A stretch of DNA of 7,920 nt from Methanosarcinales archaeon (GTDB lineage Archaea > Halobacteriota > Methanosarcinia > Methanosarcinales > Methanogasteraceae). Positions 7,137 through 7,920 of this stretch are shown one piece after another. Every line of letters starts with the position of its first letter. Position 1 is the first letter of the stretch. Where the stretch lies: the NCBI GenBank assembly GCA_012961645.1, contig DTYY01000347.1, positions 1 through 7,920 of the forward strand, in the 5' to 3' direction. The notes below the pieces were generated by a model. That model saw nothing but the letters and a program-made list of their open reading frames with translations. It did not search any database and had not been told where the DNA came from. The position numbers and the translations under genes were made by a program.

Positions 7137-7920
7137 ATGAAAGATATGGAAGAAGATATCGATCTCATCATGCGCGCCACAGAGGCGCATCACAAATGGT
7201 ACAGGGACTGCCTGCCCATGATCGCAAGCAACAACCTTACAAGCAAACGGGTGCGACTGCTCTCGGCAACCGATCTTGCGCACCGCTATGCAGAGGGCGT
7301 AGTCGGGCACCGGTTCTACCAGGGCTGCCGATACATCGATGAGATCGAGGCAACGACCATAAAGCTCGCAAAGGATCTGTTCAGGGCTGAGCATGTCAAT
7401 GTGCAGCCGACTTCGGGCGTTAACGCAAACATCGCCGCATTTTTTGCACTGGCAGACCCAGGAGACACGATCATCTCTCTTGAAGTGCCGCAGGGCGGAC
7501 ATATCAGCCACGTACGGTACTCTGCAGCGGGCGTCAGGGGCTTGCACGTGATTCCCCACCCGTTCGATCCCGAGATCATGAACATCGACACCGACCGCAT
7601 GGTCGAAAAGATTCGTGAGATTGAGCCTGCAATCGTGCTTCTGGGCGGAAGTCTCTTCCTCTTCCCGCACCCGGTTCGTGATGCATGCGAGGCAGCCTGC
7701 GAGGTGGGCGCAACCGTCGTCTATGACGGTGCGCATGTTCTCGGGCTTATAGCGGGAAAGCGTTTTCAAGACCCGCTGCGCGAGGGCGCGGACGTGATGA
7801 CCGGATCTACACACAAGACATTTCCCGGACCGCAGGGCGCAGTGATCTTCTGTAAGAAGGGGCTCTCCGAGGCGATCGATGAAGCGGTTTTTCCCGGCAC
7901 TGTCAGCAACCACCATCTGC
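7137..7920 (+). CDS. glyA: Serine hydroxymethyltransferase, archaeal type, 3' end cut by window edge
   Basis: The frame is open from the ATG at 7137 to the right edge (261 codons), so roughly the last third of a usual 420-residue protein is missing. SHMT is a cytosolic PLP enzyme that interconverts serine and glycine and passes the C1 unit to a pterin; in methanogens and relatives the carrier is usually tetrahydromethanopterin. Family landmarks are '[11 protein letters not shown]' (26-36), 'HRYAEG' (49-54), '[11 protein letters not shown]' (61-71), '[10 protein letters not shown]' (89-98), 'GGHISH' (120-125), the PLP-pyridine aspartate and adjacent histidine in 'YDGAHVLGL' (196-204), and the Schiff-base lysine K227 in '[13 protein letters not shown]' (222-234). 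The canonical 'SEN' reads S31-N32-N33, so the catalytic glutamate is replaced by asparagine. A related PLP enzyme with altered specificity is the main alternative. M4 at 7146 is a possible alternative start. Confidence 0.88.
   Translation, partial: MKDMEEDIDLIMRATEAHHKWYRDCLPMIASNNLTSKRVRLLSATDLAHRYAEGVVGHRFYQGCRYIDEIEATTIKLAKDLFRAEHVNVQPTSGVNANIAAFFALADPGDTIISLEVPQGGHISHVRYSAAGVRGLHVIPHPFDPEIMNIDTDRMVEKIREIEPAIVLLGGSLFLFPHPVRDACEAACEVGATVVYDGAHVLGLIAGKRFQDPLREGADVMTGSTHKTFPGPQGAVIFCKKGLSEAIDEAVFPGTVSNHHL

Noticed and set aside
7026..7916. A 296-codon minus-strand open frame opposite glyA and the MFS end
   Set aside because: It lies wholly opposite clear SHMT-like coding sequence and reads as cysteine/histidine/arginine-rich sequence with no domain; a shadow.

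Overview
The window is chromosomal DNA from an archaeon, most likely a euryarchaeote near the methanogen / Archaeoglobi / Syntropharchaeia branches. The evidence is a set of genes with archaeal-type sequences: CDP-archaeol synthase (ether lipids), the KEOPS subunit Pcc1, FEN1 with a PCNA-binding tail, an archaeal phosphoglycerate kinase and an archaeal-type serine hydroxymethyltransferase. Three genes also start 20-30 nt behind a TATA-like box with no Shine-Dalgarno. The species cannot be named from sequence alone. No tRNA, rRNA, CRISPR array, insertion sequence or phage gene was seen.

Left half, minus strand (reading right to left): a cobalamin-binding-type radical SAM gene that appears broken by two one-base frameshifts (2106-3706); then pgk (797-2047), with its own promoter-like sequence in the 58-bp gap; then, after a 137-bp gap, the start of a coiled-coil protein resembling archaeal Vms1/ANKZF1-like peptidyl-tRNA hydrolases (1-659), which runs off the left edge.

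Right half, plus strand: after a 254-bp divergent intergenic region come carS (3961-4515) and pcc1 (4509-4778, overlapping by 7 bp), fen1 (4834-5850, with its own TATA-like box), a major facilitator transporter packed against fen1 (5859-7061), and the first 261 codons of a glyA-like gene (7137 to the right edge, with its own TATA-like box).

The genes are mostly housekeeping: lipid synthesis, tRNA t6A modification, Okazaki-fragment processing, gluconeogenesis/glycolysis, C1 metabolism and possibly ribosome-associated quality control. They do not form one pathway. I see no convincing new multi-gene system. The points most worth a second look are the doubly frameshifted radical SAM gene, the replacement of the catalytic glutamate of the SHMT 'SEN' motif by asparagine, and the contrast between TATA-proximal starts without Shine-Dalgarno and Shine-Dalgarno-led internal genes.
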